A stretch of 64,000 nt of DNA, taken from positions 1 to 64,000 of the forward strand of contig JAUHVK010000020.1 in the NCBI GenBank assembly GCA_030425145.1, in the 5' to 3' direction. A program made the position numbers and the translations under genes. Within the stretch, counting starts at the first letter, position 1; each line of letters starts with the position of its first letter. This stretch comes from Alphaproteobacteria bacterium (lineage in GTDB: Bacteria; Pseudomonadota; Alphaproteobacteria; Rhodobacterales; Rhodobacteraceae). The notes under the pieces are model-generated. The model saw nothing but the letters and a program-made list of their open reading frames with translations, was not told the DNA's origin and made no database searches. This document shows, one piece after another, positions 8,246 through 16,740 of the stretch.

Positions 8246-9244
8246 ATGAAAAACGTATTCCTTACGACCGCAGCTGCAGCCCTGATGGCGCTGAGCACAC
8301 CTGCCGACGCGCAAGAGCTCAAGATGAGCCACGTCCGCCCGCAGGACGCCACCATCGACGTGGAGCTACGCGCGTTCTCGGCTGCCGTGAGCGATGCCAC
8401 CGGCGGCGATGTGACAATCAACCTGTTCCCCGCCTCGGCGCTTGGCGATTACACGACCGTGCAGGAGCGCATCAGCGTAGGCGCCATCGACATGGCGACC
8501 CAGCCTGCCGCCACCGCAGCCGATCGTCGGATGCAGATCAGCTCCTTCCCCTATCTGGCCGGAAACTGGGATCAGGCCCGCGCGGTCTATGGCCCCGGCG
8601 GCGTCGTGCGTGAGGTCATGGCCGAGCTATACGCGGCACAGGACATCACCATGCTCGCAGCCTATCCGGTCTATTTTGGCGGCATCGCGCTCAATGTGGA
8701 AAACGCCAACCCGGGTTCGGTTGAACCGAATGGCATCAAGGTGCGCGTGCCCGGCATCAAGAGCTTCCAGCTGACCGGCGAGGCACTGGGCTACATCCCG
8801 TCGCCAATCCCATTCTCTGAAGCCTTCACCGCGGTTCAGACCGGCGTAGTGGACGGTGTGATCGGATCGGGTGCCGAAGGCTACTATGCGTCGTTCCGCG
8901 ACGTGACCAAGACCTACATCCCGGCCAACACCCACTTTGAAGTCTGGTACATGATCATCTCGAACGAAAGCCTCGCCGGGCTGTCGGACGAAGATCAAGC
9001 GGCGCTGCAAGAGCAGGCGGCGGCGTTCGAAGCCACCCGTTGGGAAGTCGCCGAAGCCGATCAGGGCCGCAACGAACAGCGTTTGGTCGACGAGCTTGGT
9101 GCGACAGTGGCCTCGCTCACGGCCGACGATCTGGCAGCGATGGCCGCCAAGGTCCGCGCGGATGTGTGGCCGGCAGTGCTTGAGGATGTGGGCGCCGATT
9201 GGGGCCAGTCGATCCTTGACAGGGTTGCAGCCGCAAACAAATGA
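8246..9244 (+). CDS. dctP: TRAP transporter substrate-binding protein (DctP family)
   Basis: Periplasmic binding protein of 332 residues. The ATG at 8246 follows a GGAGG by 8 bases and opens a signal peptide (KNVFLTTAAAALMALSTPADA, cut before QEL). The mature domain has LKMSHVRPQDATIDVELRAF, then GDVTINLFPASALGDYTTVQ and the conserved PYLAGNWDQARA and KVRVPGIKSFQLT with the ligand-carboxylate Arg region. Its substrate is probably a carboxylate oxidised by the three dehydrogenase subunits encoded downstream. Confidence 0.92.
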   Translation: MKNVFLTTAAAALMALSTPADAQELKMSHVRPQDATIDVELRAFSAAVSDATGGDVTINLFPASALGDYTTVQERISVGAIDMATQPAATAADRRMQISSFPYLAGNWDQARAVYGPGGVVREVMAELYAAQDITMLAAYPVYFGGIALNVENANPGSVEPNGIKVRVPGIKSFQLTGEALGYIPSPIPFSEAFTAVQTGVVDGVIGSGAEGYYASFRDVTKTYIPANTHFEVWYMIISNESLAGLSDEDQAALQEQAAAFEATRWEVAEADQGRNEQRLVDELGATVASLTADDLAAMAAKVRADVWPAVLEDVGADWGQSILDRVAAANK

Positions 9245-9254
9245 CCAGAGGCGT

Positions 9255-9280
9255 GTCGGGGTGGGTGATCCTGCCCCGAC
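9255..9280 (+). other. Intergenic hairpin between dctP and the dehydrogenase genes
   Basis: A 7-bp perfect stem GTCGGGG/CCCCGAC with a 12-base loop and no T-run. It may act as a processing or mRNA-stabilising element separating an abundant binding-protein message from the downstream enzyme genes, rather than as a full terminator. Confidence 0.45.
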
Positions 9281-9304
9281 GCCATAACTCGCGCAGGCGG
9301 ATTC

Positions 9305-10405
9305 ATGGACACAGATTATGCCATTATCGGAGGCGGCGTTGTCGGCCTCTCGGTCGCTTGGGGCTTGCTCCGGCGGGGCCGGACGGTGACGGTGCTGGAC
9401 GGCGATGACGGGTCGTTCCGGGCCAGCCGTGGCAATTTCGGCCTGGTCTGGGTGCAATCCAAGGGCATGAAACAGCCGCGCTACGCCCGCTGGTCGCAGC
9501 AATCCGCAGCGATCTGGGCGGACTTCGCCAACGAACTGGGCGATGCCACCGGTCAGAACGTGCCGCTGGAGCAAAAGGGCGGTTATGACCTGCATTTCTC
9601 GGAAGAAACCCTGCGGGCCACAGTAGAGCAATACGAGGCGCTTAAGGCCAAGCTGGACGGCGATTACCCGTTTGATGTTCTGGGCCACAATGCTCTGCGC
9701 AAGGAAGAGCCGCATATCGGGCCAAAGGTCGTTGGCGCGATCCTGCATCATCAGGACGGCCATGCCAATCCACTCAAACTCTTGCAGGCGTTGGCGGCAG
9801 ACGTGCGGCGCATGGGGGCGCGCGTTCTTGTCGGCAAGACCGTTACTGACGTATCCAAACCCGACGCCTTCCGCATCGACTGTGCCGACGGCACCACTCT
9901 TGGCGCAGACCGAGTGATCCTGTCGGCCGGGCTGGGGGCCGCGCAGCTTGGCCCGAAGATGGGGTTCAAGGCCCCGATCCGTCCGCAGCGCGGTCAGGTG
10001 CTGATCACCGAAAAGCTGCCAAAACTCATCAATCGACCGTCGCTCATTGCCCGCCAGGTGGACGAAGGGGGCATCCAGATTGGCGCTACAAATGAAGAGG
10101 TCGGTTTGGACGATCGCGTGACTCAACCCGGCCTGTCTGGTCTCGCCGCCGAGGCCATCGCGGCCTATCCGGCGCTGGCCAAGGCTCAGCTGGTCCGGTC
10201 CTGGGGCGCGCTGCGTGTGCTGTCGCCGGACGGTTTGCCGATCTATCAGCAAAGCACCGAGATGCCGGGCGCATTCCTTGTCACCTGTCACAGCGGCATC
10301 ACGCTCGCCGCCGCCCATGCGCGGTTTCTTCCCGATTGGCTGGAAGGCACCGTTGACGCCCCTGATCTGGAGGTCTTCAGTGAAGCCCGCTTCGCCGTTT
10401 CTTGA
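9305..10405 (+). CDS. FAD-dependent amino/imino acid dehydrogenase subunit (DAO fold, HcnC/OoxB-like)
   Basis: A 366-residue D-amino-acid-oxidase-fold flavoprotein. The dinucleotide site is at the start (DYAIIGGGVVGLSVAWGLLR), and a substrate-domain segment includes RPQRGQVLITEKLP with later GALRVLSPDGLPIYQ and THE FAD-closing CHSGITLAAAHARFLPDWL. It is followed by overlapping genes for a small [2Fe-2S] protein and an HcnB/OoxA-like flavoprotein. That trio is the architecture of opine/octopine oxidases, hydrogen cyanide synthase and D-hydroxyproline dehydrogenase. Which substrate applies cannot be told; the adjacent TRAP importer suggests an imported carboxylate amine. Confidence 0.85.
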   Translation: MDTDYAIIGGGVVGLSVAWGLLRRGRTVTVLDGDDGSFRASRGNFGLVWVQSKGMKQPRYARWSQQSAAIWADFANELGDATGQNVPLEQKGGYDLHFSEETLRATVEQYEALKAKLDGDYPFDVLGHNALRKEEPHIGPKVVGAILHHQDGHANPLKLLQALAADVRRMGARVLVGKTVTDVSKPDAFRIDCADGTTLGADRVILSAGLGAAQLGPKMGFKAPIRPQRGQVLITEKLPKLINRPSLIARQVDEGGIQIGATNEEVGLDDRVTQPGLSGLAAEAIAAYPALAKAQLVRSWGALRVLSPDGLPIYQQSTEMPGAFLVTCHSGITLAAAHARFLPDWLEGTVDAPDLEVFSEARFAVS

Positions 10406-10682
10406 GTTACACGATTGCCCGCGTGTGACCGTGCTGCTGGACGGCCAACCGTTGGACCTGCCGGAAGGCGCAAACCTGGCTGCGGCGCTGCTGGCTGCTG
10501 GTGTGGAGGTGTTTCGCAAGACACCCGTGTCCGGCGCGCCGCGCGGTCCGTTCTGCATGATGGGCGCCTGTTTCGACTGCCTTGTCGAAATCGACGGTGT
10601 GGTGCGCCAGGCCTGCATGGTCGAGGTCACCGCAGGATTGGAAGTGCGCAAACCGGATGGGGTCGGCGATGCAACGGTTTGA
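10380..10682 (+). CDS. Small [2Fe-2S] subunit of the dehydrogenase (HcnA-like)
   Basis: A 100-residue ferredoxin-like protein. A GTG start at 10380, with GGAGG 7 bases upstream, overlaps the end of the previous gene by 26 bases. The sequence reads RVTVLLDGQPLDLPEGANLAA, then the cluster motif GPFCMMGACFDCLVEIDG (C-x4-C-x2-C) and a fourth Cys in VRQACMVEV. This is the N-terminal-domain type found in HcnA/SoxA and the gamma subunit of D-hydroxyproline dehydrogenase. It presumably shuttles electrons within the heterotrimer. Confidence 0.85.
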   Translation: MKPASPFLELHDCPRVTVLLDGQPLDLPEGANLAAALLAAGVEVFRKTPVSGAPRGPFCMMGACFDCLVEIDGVVRQACMVEVTAGLEVRKPDGVGDATV

Positions 10683-12075
10683 TCTGGCGATCATCGGCGC
10701 GGGCCCCGCCGGCATGGCCGCCGCACAGGAGGCCGCGACCCATGGGCTGCGCGTGGTGCTTTTGGATGAACAGGCGCGGGCCGGTGGACAGATCTACCGC
10801 GACGTGGACCGTGTTGCCGACCTGCGCGGTGACATTTTGGGGCCGGATTACACCGACGGTCGCCGCCTGACTGCGGGCATCGGCCGGGACGGCATCACCC
10901 ATGTCACGGAGGCGGTGGTCTGGGCCATTGAAGAAGACTTCGTGATCTCCTTCACCAAGGACGGAAAAGGCGCGCAGGTCGCGGCCGACAGAGTGCTGTT
11001 GGCAACAGGCGCGCTGGAGCGGCCAATGCCGCTGCCGGGCTGGACACTTCCCGGTGTGATGACGGCAGGGGCGGGGCAAATCCTGCTCAAGCAGTCGGGC
11101 GTGCTCGCCCGCCATGCGGTCCTCGTGGGATCGGGGCCGCTGCTCTACCTGATCGCGGCGCAGATGGTGCGGGCCGGAACTCCGCCTCTGGCCCTTGTTG
11201 AAACCCAGACCAAGGCGGATCTGGCGCGGGCAGGGCGGCACATCACCGGCGCGCTGCGCGGTTGGTCCTACATGCTCAAAGGCGTGAAGATGCTGGCCGA
11301 GATCACCCGCGCCCGCGTCCCGCGCTACACGGGTGCCACGCAGATCACCATCGAAGGGGAGGGCAAGGCCGAAGCCATCCGCTTCACCAGCGGTGGCAAG
11401 GCGCGGCGTATCGCGTGTGACACGGTGTTTCTGCATCACGGCGTTGTACCCAACACACAGGCCGGGCGATCTCTTGGGGTGACCCATCGGTGGAGCACGG
11501 AGCAAAGCTGCTTTGTGCCGGTTCTGGACGCGTCGGGAGGGACAAACGTGCCCGGCATTTTCATCGCGGGAGATGGCGGCGGTATCGCGGGTGCAAAGGC
11601 GGCTGAGATTGCCGGGCGCATCGCGGCGCTGCGTGTCGCAGAGGAGGCGGGTCATCTGACGCAAAACGCCCGTGACCAGCGCGCGACACCACTGCTCGCC
11701 GCCTTGGCCCATGAACGCGCGGCGCGCCCCTTCCTCGATACGGCTTACCCGCCCTGCGCCGAAGCTTTGGGCCCCGCCGACGCAACCGTGATCTGCCGCT
11801 GCGAAGAGGTCACTGCCGGGGCCATCCGTTCCTATGCGGGTCTGGGATGCCTTGGCCCAAATCAGGCCAAAGCTTTTGGTCGCACGGGTATGGGTCCTTG
11901 CCAAGGGCGCTATTGCGGACTGACAGTTACCGCGCTGCTGGCCGAGACCAACGGACGCACGCCGGACGAAACCGGCTATTTCCGCATCCGCCCACCGCTG
12001 AAGCCGGTCACACTTGGTGAACTCGCCGCGATGGCAGACCCTGACGCAAAGGTTTCCGACGGTTCGGACCATTGA
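10669..12075 (+). CDS. NAD(P)/FAD-binding dehydrogenase subunit with C-terminal BFD-like [2Fe-2S] domain (HcnB/OoxA-like)
   Basis: A 468-residue flavoprotein. The ATG at 10669 overlaps the previous stop region by 14 bases and starts QRFDLAIIGAGPAGMAAAQE. A second dinucleotide site is HAVLVGSGPLLYLIAAQ, and the middle contains LATGALERPMPLPGWTLPGV, typical of this family. The C-terminus has a BFD-like cluster domain: VICRCEEVTAGAIR, then GMGPCQGRYCG, giving the C-x-C ... C-x4-C pattern. Third subunit of the complex with the two genes above; electrons probably go to the quinone pool. Confidence 0.88.
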   Translation: MQRFDLAIIGAGPAGMAAAQEAATHGLRVVLLDEQARAGGQIYRDVDRVADLRGDILGPDYTDGRRLTAGIGRDGITHVTEAVVWAIEEDFVISFTKDGKGAQVAADRVLLATGALERPMPLPGWTLPGVMTAGAGQILLKQSGVLARHAVLVGSGPLLYLIAAQMVRAGTPPLALVETQTKADLARAGRHITGALRGWSYMLKGVKMLAEITRARVPRYTGATQITIEGEGKAEAIRFTSGGKARRIACDTVFLHHGVVPNTQAGRSLGVTHRWSTEQSCFVPVLDASGGTNVPGIFIAGDGGGIAGAKAAEIAGRIAALRVAEEAGHLTQNARDQRATPLLAALAHERAARPFLDTAYPPCAEALGPADATVICRCEEVTAGAIRSYAGLGCLGPNQAKAFGRTGMGPCQGRYCGLTVTALLAETNGRTPDETGYFRIRPPLKPVTLGELAAMADPDAKVSDGSDH

Positions 12076-12452
12076 AGGGCCTCGGCCTGTTCCTTCGACA
12101 GACAGGACGTCGAAACTGATCCCCAGCACGCGTGGGTCCATTCGCCTTGCGGACGGACCCAAGTGAACCTGCGGACGTCCATTGAGCCTCCGAACCTGAA
12201 CAAGACCACCGTTATGTTTACGAAACGGTGGTCAGAGAATGGCAAACAACCGTCCGAATTCGAGCCGTCAAATTCGACCGCGCTCAACACCTTAGCGAGC
12301 AGTTTTGAACTATGTGAGCTTGTCCTGTATTTGGGGGGGAGGACACGATCGGCGATTCCGCGCAGAGATAGGGTATGCAGCGGATTGCGAGGAATAAAAC
12401 TCTACAGATCATCTGCCGAGCAGGCGGTGTGGTTCAATCTTGGGGATTTTCC
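12076..12452. other. Intergenic region with a strong inverted repeat
   Basis: No convincing gene in 377 bases. It holds a perfect 10-bp inverted repeat GACCACCGTT/AACGGTGGTC with a 10-base loop at 12204-12233, not followed by a T-run, so it is more like an operator or processing hairpin. The last part contains the likely promoter and leader of the downstream epimerase gene. An ATG at 12375 is in frame with that gene but lacks a good ribosome site. Confidence 0.5.
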
Positions 12453-13424
12453 ATGGTGAGGCTTGTTGACAGCCGAAAACGCATATTGGTGACAGGCGGA
12501 GCCGGTTTCATTGGGTCGCACCTTGTTGATGAGCTACTCAGCCAAGGGCATGAGGTGATCTGTGCGGACAACCTGTTCACCGGCGCAAAGTCCAATATCG
12601 AACACCTGCACAGTAATCCGAACTTTGAATTTCTTCGCCATGACGTAACTTTCCCTCTCTATGTCGAGGTTGACGAGATATTCAATCTGGCCTGCCCGGC
12701 GTCACCGGTTCACTACCAACATGACCCGGTTCAAACGACAAAAACGTCGGTTCAGGGCGCGATTAACATGCTCGGCCTCGCAAAACGTCTCAAGTGCAAA
12801 ATCTTGCAAGCGTCTACCAGCGAGGTCTACGGCGATCCTCTTCTGCATCCACAGCCCGAAAGCTATTGGGGCAACGTCAATCCGATCGGCGCGCGGTCCT
12901 GTTATGACGAAGGAAAACGGTGTGCCGAAACGCTGTTTTTCGACTACCGACGCCAGCACGGACTGAAGATAAAGGTTGCGCGGATTTTCAATACTTATGG
13001 ACCTCGTATGCACCACGCTGATGGGCGTGTTGTGTCGAATTTCATCGTACAAGCGCTGCAAGGAGCGCCAATAACGCTATACGGCAAAGGCCAACAGACT
13101 CGATCCTTTTGCTACGTCCAAGATATGGTCGAGGGGCTGATCAAGCTCATGGAAACAGATGATGCGATTACCGGACCAGTCAATCTTGGTAATCCGGACG
13201 AGTCTTCCATCCGTAGTTTGGCGGAGCGCATCATCGGTCTTACGGGATCAGAGTCTGAAATCGTCCATAAACCGTTGCCTGAGGACGATCCAAAGCAACG
13301 TTGTCCAGACATTAGTCTTGCCAAAGAAGAATTGGATTGGGCGCCAAGCGTACAAATAGATGAAGGTTTGAATCGCACCATCGATTATTTCCGGAAGCGC
13401 TTGACCAACTTGGTGGTTCAATGA
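12453..13424 (+). CDS. UDP-glucuronate decarboxylase (UDP-xylose synthase, SDR family)
   Basis: A 323-residue extended SDR enzyme making UDP-xylose from UDP-glucuronate. It has [20 protein letters not shown] (NAD site), [20 protein letters not shown], the very characteristic UXS block, STSEVYGDP, and the catalytic Tyr-Lys in [11 protein letters not shown], followed by [20 protein letters not shown]. The start at 12453 is preferred; an in-frame ATG at 12375 would add 26 unconserved residues. It stands alone, without other polysaccharide genes, and its base composition and codon use look less GC-rich than its neighbours, suggesting transfer. Confidence 0.92.
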   Translation: MVRLVDSRKRILVTGGAGFIGSHLVDELLSQGHEVICADNLFTGAKSNIEHLHSNPNFEFLRHDVTFPLYVEVDEIFNLACPASPVHYQHDPVQTTKTSVQGAINMLGLAKRLKCKILQASTSEVYGDPLLHPQPESYWGNVNPIGARSCYDEGKRCAETLFFDYRRQHGLKIKVARIFNTYGPRMHHADGRVVSNFIVQALQGAPITLYGKGQQTRSFCYVQDMVEGLIKLMETDDAITGPVNLGNPDESSIRSLAERIIGLTGSESEIVHKPLPEDDPKQRCPDISLAKEELDWAPSVQIDEGLNRTIDYFRKRLTNLVVQ

Positions 13425-13646
13425 GCGCCTAAGTAAAGAAATGTCTTGTCTCGACAAGGTGTCTGCGCCGCCGAACAGCCATCTACGCGAGCCACATGAC
13501 CGAGACGTCTTTTCGCTTGGGTTTGATGATGCTGCCCGTGACGTGAAAACATAAGAGTTCTGTCACAGCATGTGTTGAAAGCCTGCCCGAATTCGGCGGA
13601 AACGACGACAAATAAGACAGGATCGAAGCCATTAGATAGGCGATAA

Positions 13647-13790
13647 ATGGCGAATAATGATAAAGAATTTCATCCTCTAGACGCCGCGCGCCTGTCCGTC
13701 GCGCCTATGATGGATGGTGGCGATTGTGACGCGATTCCAACTGGTTGCATGGTATCGTGTGCAGTTCATGTTGACGTTCTGATCGCGTGA
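13647..13790 (+). pseudogene. dusA: Displaced original 5' end of dusA (copy 1)
   Basis: An ATG at 13647 opens MANNDKEFHPLDAARLSVAP followed by MMD, the conserved start of DusA, then runs into unrelated sequence and stops at 13790 after 47 codons. The first 69 bases are dusA-like; the rest is module 1 left end. Unlike the two other remnants, its upstream 200 bases do not match the shared right-end sequence. I infer this is the ancestral chromosomal start of dusA, cut off by the first insertion. The promoter that once drove dusA probably lies in 13425-13646. Confidence 0.8.
13683..13715 (+). repeat. dusA attachment core, copy 1 (left chromosomal junction)
   Basis: 33 bases differing from the intact dusA segment at 45023-45055 at one position (GCGCCT versus GCGCCC). 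Similarity to the real gene stops right after ATGATGGAT, where dusA continues TGGACC and this copy continues GGTGGC. The abrupt end marks the recombination point. Confidence 0.85.
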
Positions 13791-13965
13791 TTTCGAACTG
13801 CGTCGGATGCATTTCGGTGCGCCGGCCGATATTGGTTTCCTCAAGGGCTTATGGTGTCCACTGGGGATGAGGAATTGATAGTGGCTAGTTCGCAGCGGCT
13901 GCATGTCTCGCTGAAAGCAGCAGTTCGAAGTGGGCGCTAGTTAAGTCCGCTTTACCGGACAAATT
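13716..13965 (+). repeat. Module left-end repeat, copy L1
   Basis: About 240 bases that align with 23309-23555, sharing blocks such as CGTCGGATGCATTTCGGTGC (CGTCGGACGCATTTCGGTGC in L2), TGGCTAGTTCGCAG, GCTGCATGTC and TGAAAGCAGCAGTTCGAA. A shorter, more diverged version begins at 39637. The rest of the stretch up to the agmatinase remnant at 14154 shows no gene I can support. Confidence 0.8.
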
Positions 13966-14153
13966 TTGAATTTGCTGTGGCTGCACCAATGTCCTTTCTC
14001 TGATCGATCCATATGAACGTGCAGATGGGCCGTAGCCTTGTCGTCGCTCAACAATGCTACGTGGAAGACCGCAGTTGCCCTGCTGAAGCAATCCAGGAAT
14101 GGGCGCGAAGAGTGGGCGTCAAGCCGATCCGGAGGTATTTGGGATCGCGATGA

Positions 14154-14531
14154 GAGAACGAATATGCCCCCCCCGCCTTGAACATTTGGCACATCGACGC
14201 CCATCCCGACCTGTAGGAAAAGATGCTCGACAACCCGTCAAGCCATGCGTCGCCCTTTGCCCATTTGATGGAAAGCGGCGACGTCGCTCGTTTGGACCAG
14301 ACCGGAATCCGAACATTGCACGGCCACCAGTGCGAGCAAGCCCGGCAGTTCGGGGTCGAAATCCATGAGACGCGCGACCTGAGTGGCGTCGTAGAGAACG
14401 CGTACGACGGGCCTGTCTACCTATCATTCGATCTTGATGCGTTAGACCCGGCCTTTGCCCCGAACGCGGGATCCTCCCTCCCGGAGCAAGGCATTTTTCG
14501 CGGCCCCATACTGATAGCGTCACGCTATTGA
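14154..14531 (+). pseudogene. Agmatinase/arginase (ureohydrolase) remnant
   Basis: In one frame the sequence reads LNIWHIDAHPDL, then a TAG where the family has Tyr, then EKMLDNPSSHASPFAHLME, RTLHGHQCEQARQFGVEIHE and GPVYLSFDLDALDPAFAP before diverging and stopping at 14531. DAHPD and SFDLDALDP hold the manganese ligands of ureohydrolases. The N-terminal half and the C-terminus are gone and there is a nonsense codon, so the gene is dead. Agmatine is a polyamine precursor, and a PotABCD-like importer follows, which hints at the module's former pathway. Confidence 0.82.
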
Positions 14532-14611
14532 ATCAGAGTCATCTAATATTGGATCGCTTTCAATCTGGTGCCTAGGCTGGACTGGATAAGATATCAGTTT
14601 TGGAGACCGAA

Positions 14612-15640
14612 ATGACCACGAAAAAGGCAACACTCTTTGGCGCCGCCCTTGCGGTCGCCTCCATTCCTACTGGCGGTGCATACGCGGCTGACTTGACGAT
14701 CTCTCTTTGGGGCGGTGGCTATGCAGAGGATTTCACCAAGCATCTGATCGAACCTTTCGAAGCGGACAACAATGTCGAGATCGTCGTGGATGGTGGCCGC
14801 TCGTCGGAACGGTTGAGCAAACTGATCGCCACCAAGGGGCGCGGCACCGACGTGGTCTTCCTGTCGGATTTTCAGATGTACGAGGCCTATCAGCGCGGGC
14901 TGATCGCGAATTTGAACCCGGAGAACGCCCCGAACCTCGCCAACCTGCGTGATTTTGCCAAAGATCCGATGGGGGGCGGTTCCTGCCCGGCCTTTGTCGT
15001 GCTTGGCGCGGGCCTTGCCTATAACACCGACGAGTTCGGCGACGGGGCAGAGTTTTCCTGGGCCGATCTGTTGCGCACTGACCTGAAGGGCAAGGCGGGC
15101 TATCCGGACATCGGCATTTCCTACGCCACCATGCTGGCGGTGAAGATGGCCGAACTCAATGGCGGCGGCATCGACAACATCGCGCCGGGGCTCGACGCCG
15201 TCAAATCGGCAAAGGACAGCATCCAATTCTATCAAAATGCGCAGATTCTGGAGAGCGTGGTGCGCGGCGACGTGTCCATGGCGCCTGAACTGAACATCTT
15301 TGTGCGCAAGGAAGACGGTATCCCGATGGATTTCGCATGGCCCGAAGAAGGCGGCATCGGCATCCTCAATCTCATGTGCGTCGTTGAAGGCTCGCCCAAC
15401 GCTGAATTGGCCGAAAAGTTCATCAACTACATGATGTCGGACGAAGTTCAGACAAAGCTTCTGGTCGAACAGGGCGAAACGCCGGTATCGGCCAATGTAG
15501 ATTTCTCGGTCGTAGAACCGTCCTCGAATTCGCTCTCGATCGATGATCTCGAAAAGCTCAATTTCTGGGACATCAAAACCATCGCCGCAAACAAGGCGGA
15601 TTGGGTGCAGCTTTGGCAGGAAACCGTCATCGCGAACTGA
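14612..15640 (+). CDS. ABC transporter substrate-binding protein, PotD-like
   Basis: Periplasmic binding protein of 342 residues, with a GGAG at 14605 ahead of the ATG at 14612. Signal peptide KKATLFGAALAVASIPTGGAYA, cut before ADL. The mature part starts LTISLWGGGYAEDFTKHLIE, with GRGTDVVFLSDFQMYEA and NLMCVVEGSPNAELAEKFIN later, as in the iron/polyamine-type family (SBP_bac_8). First gene of a five-gene set with one ATPase, two permeases and an adenosine-deaminase-family enzyme. The enzyme suggests a nucleobase or nucleoside-like ligand rather than a plain polyamine (inference). Confidence 0.9.
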   Translation: MTTKKATLFGAALAVASIPTGGAYAADLTISLWGGGYAEDFTKHLIEPFEADNNVEIVVDGGRSSERLSKLIATKGRGTDVVFLSDFQMYEAYQRGLIANLNPENAPNLANLRDFAKDPMGGGSCPAFVVLGAGLAYNTDEFGDGAEFSWADLLRTDLKGKAGYPDIGISYATMLAVKMAELNGGGIDNIAPGLDAVKSAKDSIQFYQNAQILESVVRGDVSMAPELNIFVRKEDGIPMDFAWPEEGGIGILNLMCVVEGSPNAELAEKFINYMMSDEVQTKLLVEQGETPVSANVDFSVVEPSSNSLSIDDLEKLNFWDIKTIAANKADWVQLWQETVIAN

Positions 15641-15652
15641 GTCTCTCCCTGA

Positions 15653-15685
15653 GCGGGGCGTTTCAAAAAGATTGAGACGCCCCGC
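15653..15685 (+). other. Hairpin after the binding-protein gene
   Basis: GCGGGGCGTTTC and GAGACGCCCCGC form a 12-bp stem with one G-T pair and a 9-base loop, 12 bases after the stop codon and before the ATPase gene. There is no T-run. Such hairpins commonly stabilise the binding-protein part of an importer mRNA or reduce read-through. Confidence 0.55.
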
Positions 15686-15705
15686 AACACCAATCGGAGT
15701 TGCCC

Positions 15706-16737
15706 ATGTCCTCGGTTGAAGTCAGAAATCTTGTCAAGAAATACGGTGACTTCACCGCTGTGCGGGACGCGAGTTTTCGGGCGGAAACCGGCAGCCTCAT
15801 AAGCATTCTAGGTCCCAGTGGATGCGGTAAGACAACGACATTGCGTGCTATTGCCGGCTTCGAGACCGCGACATCTGGCGATATCCTGCTGGACGACAAG
15901 CCGGTCAACGACATCCCGCCCTGGCGACGCAACATCGGGATCGTCTTTCAATCCTACGCCCTGTTTCCCTTCATGACCGTGGCCGACAATGTCGGTTACG
16001 GACTGAAGATGCGCAAGATGGACAGGGATCAGATCGCCCGCAAGACGGATGACGCCCTGAACCGCGTCGGATTGCCGGACAGCCATCTGAAATATCCCCG
16101 CCAGCTCAGTGGCGGCCAACGGCAGCGCGTGGCCCTGGCCCGTGCGCTTGTCATCGAACCCGCTGTGATGCTTCTTGACGAACCCCTGTCGGCGCTTGAC
16201 GCCAAGCTGCGCGATGAAATGCGGTTCGAGTTGAAACGGATTCAGCGCCAATCCGGTGTGACCACCTTGCTGGTCACTCACGATCAGGAAGAGGCGTTTA
16301 CCCTGTCGGACCAGATCGTCGTGATGAACAACGCGGTCGTCAAACAGGTGGGAAGCCCGCGCGAGATCTGGGACAATCCCAACTGCGCGTTCGTGGCCGA
16401 TTTCATAGGGATCGAGAACATCCTGCCGGCCGAGCGCACAACGAACGGGGTCCGCATCGCGGGGCATGATTTTGCCGCCTTGTCCGATGCAGCGCCGGGA
16501 AGCGATATCATGGCGGCGTTTCGCAGCAGCGACCTGGAACTGGCGGGCGACGAAGCCGGGCAATTCGCGGGACAGGTCGTCGGCGAGGCCTATACGGGCA
16601 ACTACAATGTCTACCAGGTGCAGACCGGCTTGTCGGAGGCGCCCATCATTCTCAAGACCGGGAAAAGCCAACGGCTCAGCGGGACCATCAACCTGAAGCT
16701 TGCGCCAGATCGCATCAAGATCCTGGAGCGGGACTGA
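15706..16737 (+). CDS. ABC transporter ATPase, PotA-like
   Basis: A 343-residue ATPase with Walker A GPSGCGKTTT, signature QLSGGQRQRVALARALV, Walker B VMLLDEPLSALD and H-loop LLVTHDQEEAF. A C-terminal TOBE_2-like domain (about 270-343, VGEAYTGNYNVYQVQTGLSE) is typical of PotA/FbpC. The ATG at 15706 has GGAG 7 bases upstream. It energises uptake through the two permeases immediately downstream (gap of 3 bases). Confidence 0.92.
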   Translation: MSSVEVRNLVKKYGDFTAVRDASFRAETGSLISILGPSGCGKTTTLRAIAGFETATSGDILLDDKPVNDIPPWRRNIGIVFQSYALFPFMTVADNVGYGLKMRKMDRDQIARKTDDALNRVGLPDSHLKYPRQLSGGQRQRVALARALVIEPAVMLLDEPLSALDAKLRDEMRFELKRIQRQSGVTTLLVTHDQEEAFTLSDQIVVMNNAVVKQVGSPREIWDNPNCAFVADFIGIENILPAERTTNGVRIAGHDFAALSDAAPGSDIMAAFRSSDLELAGDEAGQFAGQVVGEAYTGNYNVYQVQTGLSEAPIILKTGKSQRLSGTINLKLAPDRIKILERD

Positions 16738-16740
16738 GCC

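Noticed and set aside
8627-10651. 674-codon reverse-strand ORF across dctP and the FAD dehydrogenase gene
   Set aside because: No family motifs, and it runs opposite two well-supported genes.
10627-12162. 511-codon reverse-strand ORF opposite the HcnB-like gene
   Set aside because: Shadow of high-GC coding DNA; the plus strand has FAD and BFD motifs.
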